DNA of 64,000 nucleotides, taken from the NCBI GenBank assembly GCA_031216915.1, contig CM062289.1, positions 250,847,113 to 250,911,112 on the forward strand, given 5' to 3'. The stretch comes from Pictodentalium vernedei (taxonomy: Eukaryota > Mollusca > Scaphopoda > Dentaliida > Dentaliidae). The notes beneath the pieces were generated by a model, which saw nothing but the letters and a program-made list of their open reading frames with translations, had not been told where the DNA came from and did not search any database. Position numbers and translations under genes: made by a program. Of this stretch, positions 63,083 through 64,000 are shown one piece after another. Numbering within the stretch: the stretch's first letter is position 1; the number at the start of each line of letters is the position of its first letter.

Positions 63083-63844
63083 TTATTCATCGAACTCAGA
63101 AATTTCCGACAGGACAGTGTTTCTGTGGTTGTTACAAGAATCCGAACTGCAATTACACAAACCTGTGCAAGAGAGTCCTGCCTTCTTACACCCACACCTT
63201 TTAGTACAAGCACTCTTGCAACCACAACTGATCAGATTCAGTAGGTTATCGGGGGCACATGGCTTTGTGGCTGCAGTCGGTACAAGAAGTCCATTGTCTA
63301 GCGACCACCCCCAATCCGTCGGAGGAAGCGAAGTGCCCAGCCATTGTTGGACCTGGAGATAACATCTGTAGACATGTTGTTGTGCAGCATCGCTGCTTGG
63401 TGGGAGTGAGGCTAGGTCGATGGGTTTATTCAGTTTAGATTTTGCTACATAACGCTTGTAAGTGACATATCTATATTGGTCGAGAGAGGAAACAGTTTTA
63501 CTCCCGTATAAGATCAGGAGAAGTTGTTCCCCGGCAGCGGCTACTGCACTTGGTGTGCTGTCATCCGCCAAAATTGTGTTGACATACTGTTGTGAGTCGC
63601 TAGTAACATCGGAGACAAGTGTACTGAATACTTTCTTCTTACCAACTCGAAAGAGTGCAGAAGTAGTGTCACAACCACTTATAGAATGTGCTACAAGGAG
63701 GTTGCTTCTATGGTCACCCATTTTGGTTGCTATTTTACTGACTGAAACTAGTAAGTTTGGGGTAATGGAATACATCATGTGAATATTACATCCCGGTTGA
63801 ACTCGAGAGGTAAGAATGACTAACAAGTCTGTGTCTGTTCCCAC
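63083..63844 (-). CDS. Transposon protein C-terminal part, copy 2 (frame cut by 5-bp insertion)
   Basis: It has the same VVVVGTDTDLLVIL, SGCDTTSALF and C-terminal CXC block as the copy 1 protein. A 5-bp insertion (CACGA, about 63850) breaks the frame between EADAD and the GTDTD motif, so this copy is also defective. About eight amino-acid differences from copy 1 are seen (for example S/T in the CXC block, and FAS versus DAA in the linker). Upstream frame continues in another register beyond the insertion to the window end. Confidence 0.72.
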   Translation of the reverse strand: MGTDTDLLVILTSRVQPGCNIHMMYSITPNLLVSVSKIATKMGDHRSNLLVAHSISGCDTTSALFRVGKKKVFSTLVSDVTSDSQQYVNTILADDSTPSAVAAAGEQLLLILYGSKTVSSLDQYRYVTYKRYVAKSKLNKPIDLASLPPSSDAAQQHVYRCYLQVQQWLGTSLPPTDWGWSLDNGLLVPTAATKPCAPDNLLNLISCGCKSACTKRCGCKKAGLSCTGLCNCSSDSCNNHRNTVLSEISEFDE

Positions 63845-64000
63845 AACGACACGACAACATTGTTGTCATCTTGAGCGATGTCAAGTGCAGTTTCGGCTAT
63901 CAGTACATCAGCATCAGCCTCGGCCTGCTTGGACTGAATATTGATAGCAGATAGCTCCTGCATTAGAAGATCGATCAGTTGGGTTTTGTTCTTGGCATTT

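Larger units (their letters stand above)
62465..64000 (-). mobile_element. Academ-like DNA transposon, copy 2 (left end present, cut by window end)
   Basis: The left terminal inverted repeat starts GGAAAAAAATCGGAGAAAGC (62465) and continues inward to CAGTTGAGCTTTTTTTTC. From 62604 the sequence follows copy 1 at an offset of 15,319 bp (15,324 after a 5-bp CACGA insertion near 63850). The element continues past 64000, so most of its N-terminal coding part is not visible. Confidence 0.78.

Overview
The window is eukaryotic and animal, most likely from a bivalve mollusc or another lophotrochozoan. It is intron-rich, AT-rich and dominated by repeats. There are tRNA-derived SINEs with A and B boxes, many fold-back MITEs, and 'Pearl'-type or Helentron-like non-autonomous elements that carry GTCCGTC-rich heads and internal minisatellites. 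There is no operon structure, no ribosome binding site logic and no CRISPR array. The organism call rests on the repeat types and is an inference.

Host genes are sparse. On the + strand, 1-237 and 13213-13312 are two exons of a CDV3-like gene. The splice phase matches exactly (phase 2) across a 12.98 kb intron made largely of mobile elements. On the - strand, 46670-46879 is the terminal exon of a gamma-glutamylaminecyclotransferase-like (GGACT) gene. A CpG-rich cluster of promoter motifs (NRF-1, two CREs, YY1, ETS, RFX X-box) lies at 59440-59650 with no assigned gene. Everything else I can recognise is repeat.

Layout: 0.4-10 kb, minisatellite-bearing elements (tandem periods about 140, 167 and 318 bp), one nested in another. 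10-39 kb, fold-back MITEs, CAGTGG-ended pogo-like MITEs, SINEs with clear target-site duplications, a small Helitron candidate (25.1-25.7 kb) and several perfect palindromes, including a 158-bp one at 35.1 kb. 39-46 kb, more Pearl-type elements with nested SINEs. 46.6-47 kb, the GGACT exon. 47.3-50.9 kb and 62.5-64 kb (cut by the window end), two nearly identical copies of a DNA transposon. It encodes a protein with a transposase-like region, an XPG/FEN-type PIN-like nuclease core split over two reading frames, and a C-terminal CXC (tesmin-like) cysteine domain. Terminal inverted repeats can be seen by comparing the end of one copy with the end of the other, and the element resembles the Academ (AcademX) type.

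51-59.2 kb is a nested structure. A fold-back element with inverted arms of about 0.72-0.75 kb, built from short palindromic modules, encloses two things: a TIR element with a decayed PC4 (SUB1) domain, and a Pearl-type element that itself contains another element. An uninterrupted copy at 32.8 kb fixes the inner insertion point to a T run with no target duplication, as expected for Helentron-like rolling-circle elements.

The strongest leads are the nuclease/CXC transposon pair, the long-arm fold-back with its PC4 fossil, a tandem period near 165 bp that recurs in unrelated element families, and repeated retroposon insertion at the same motif in one MITE family.
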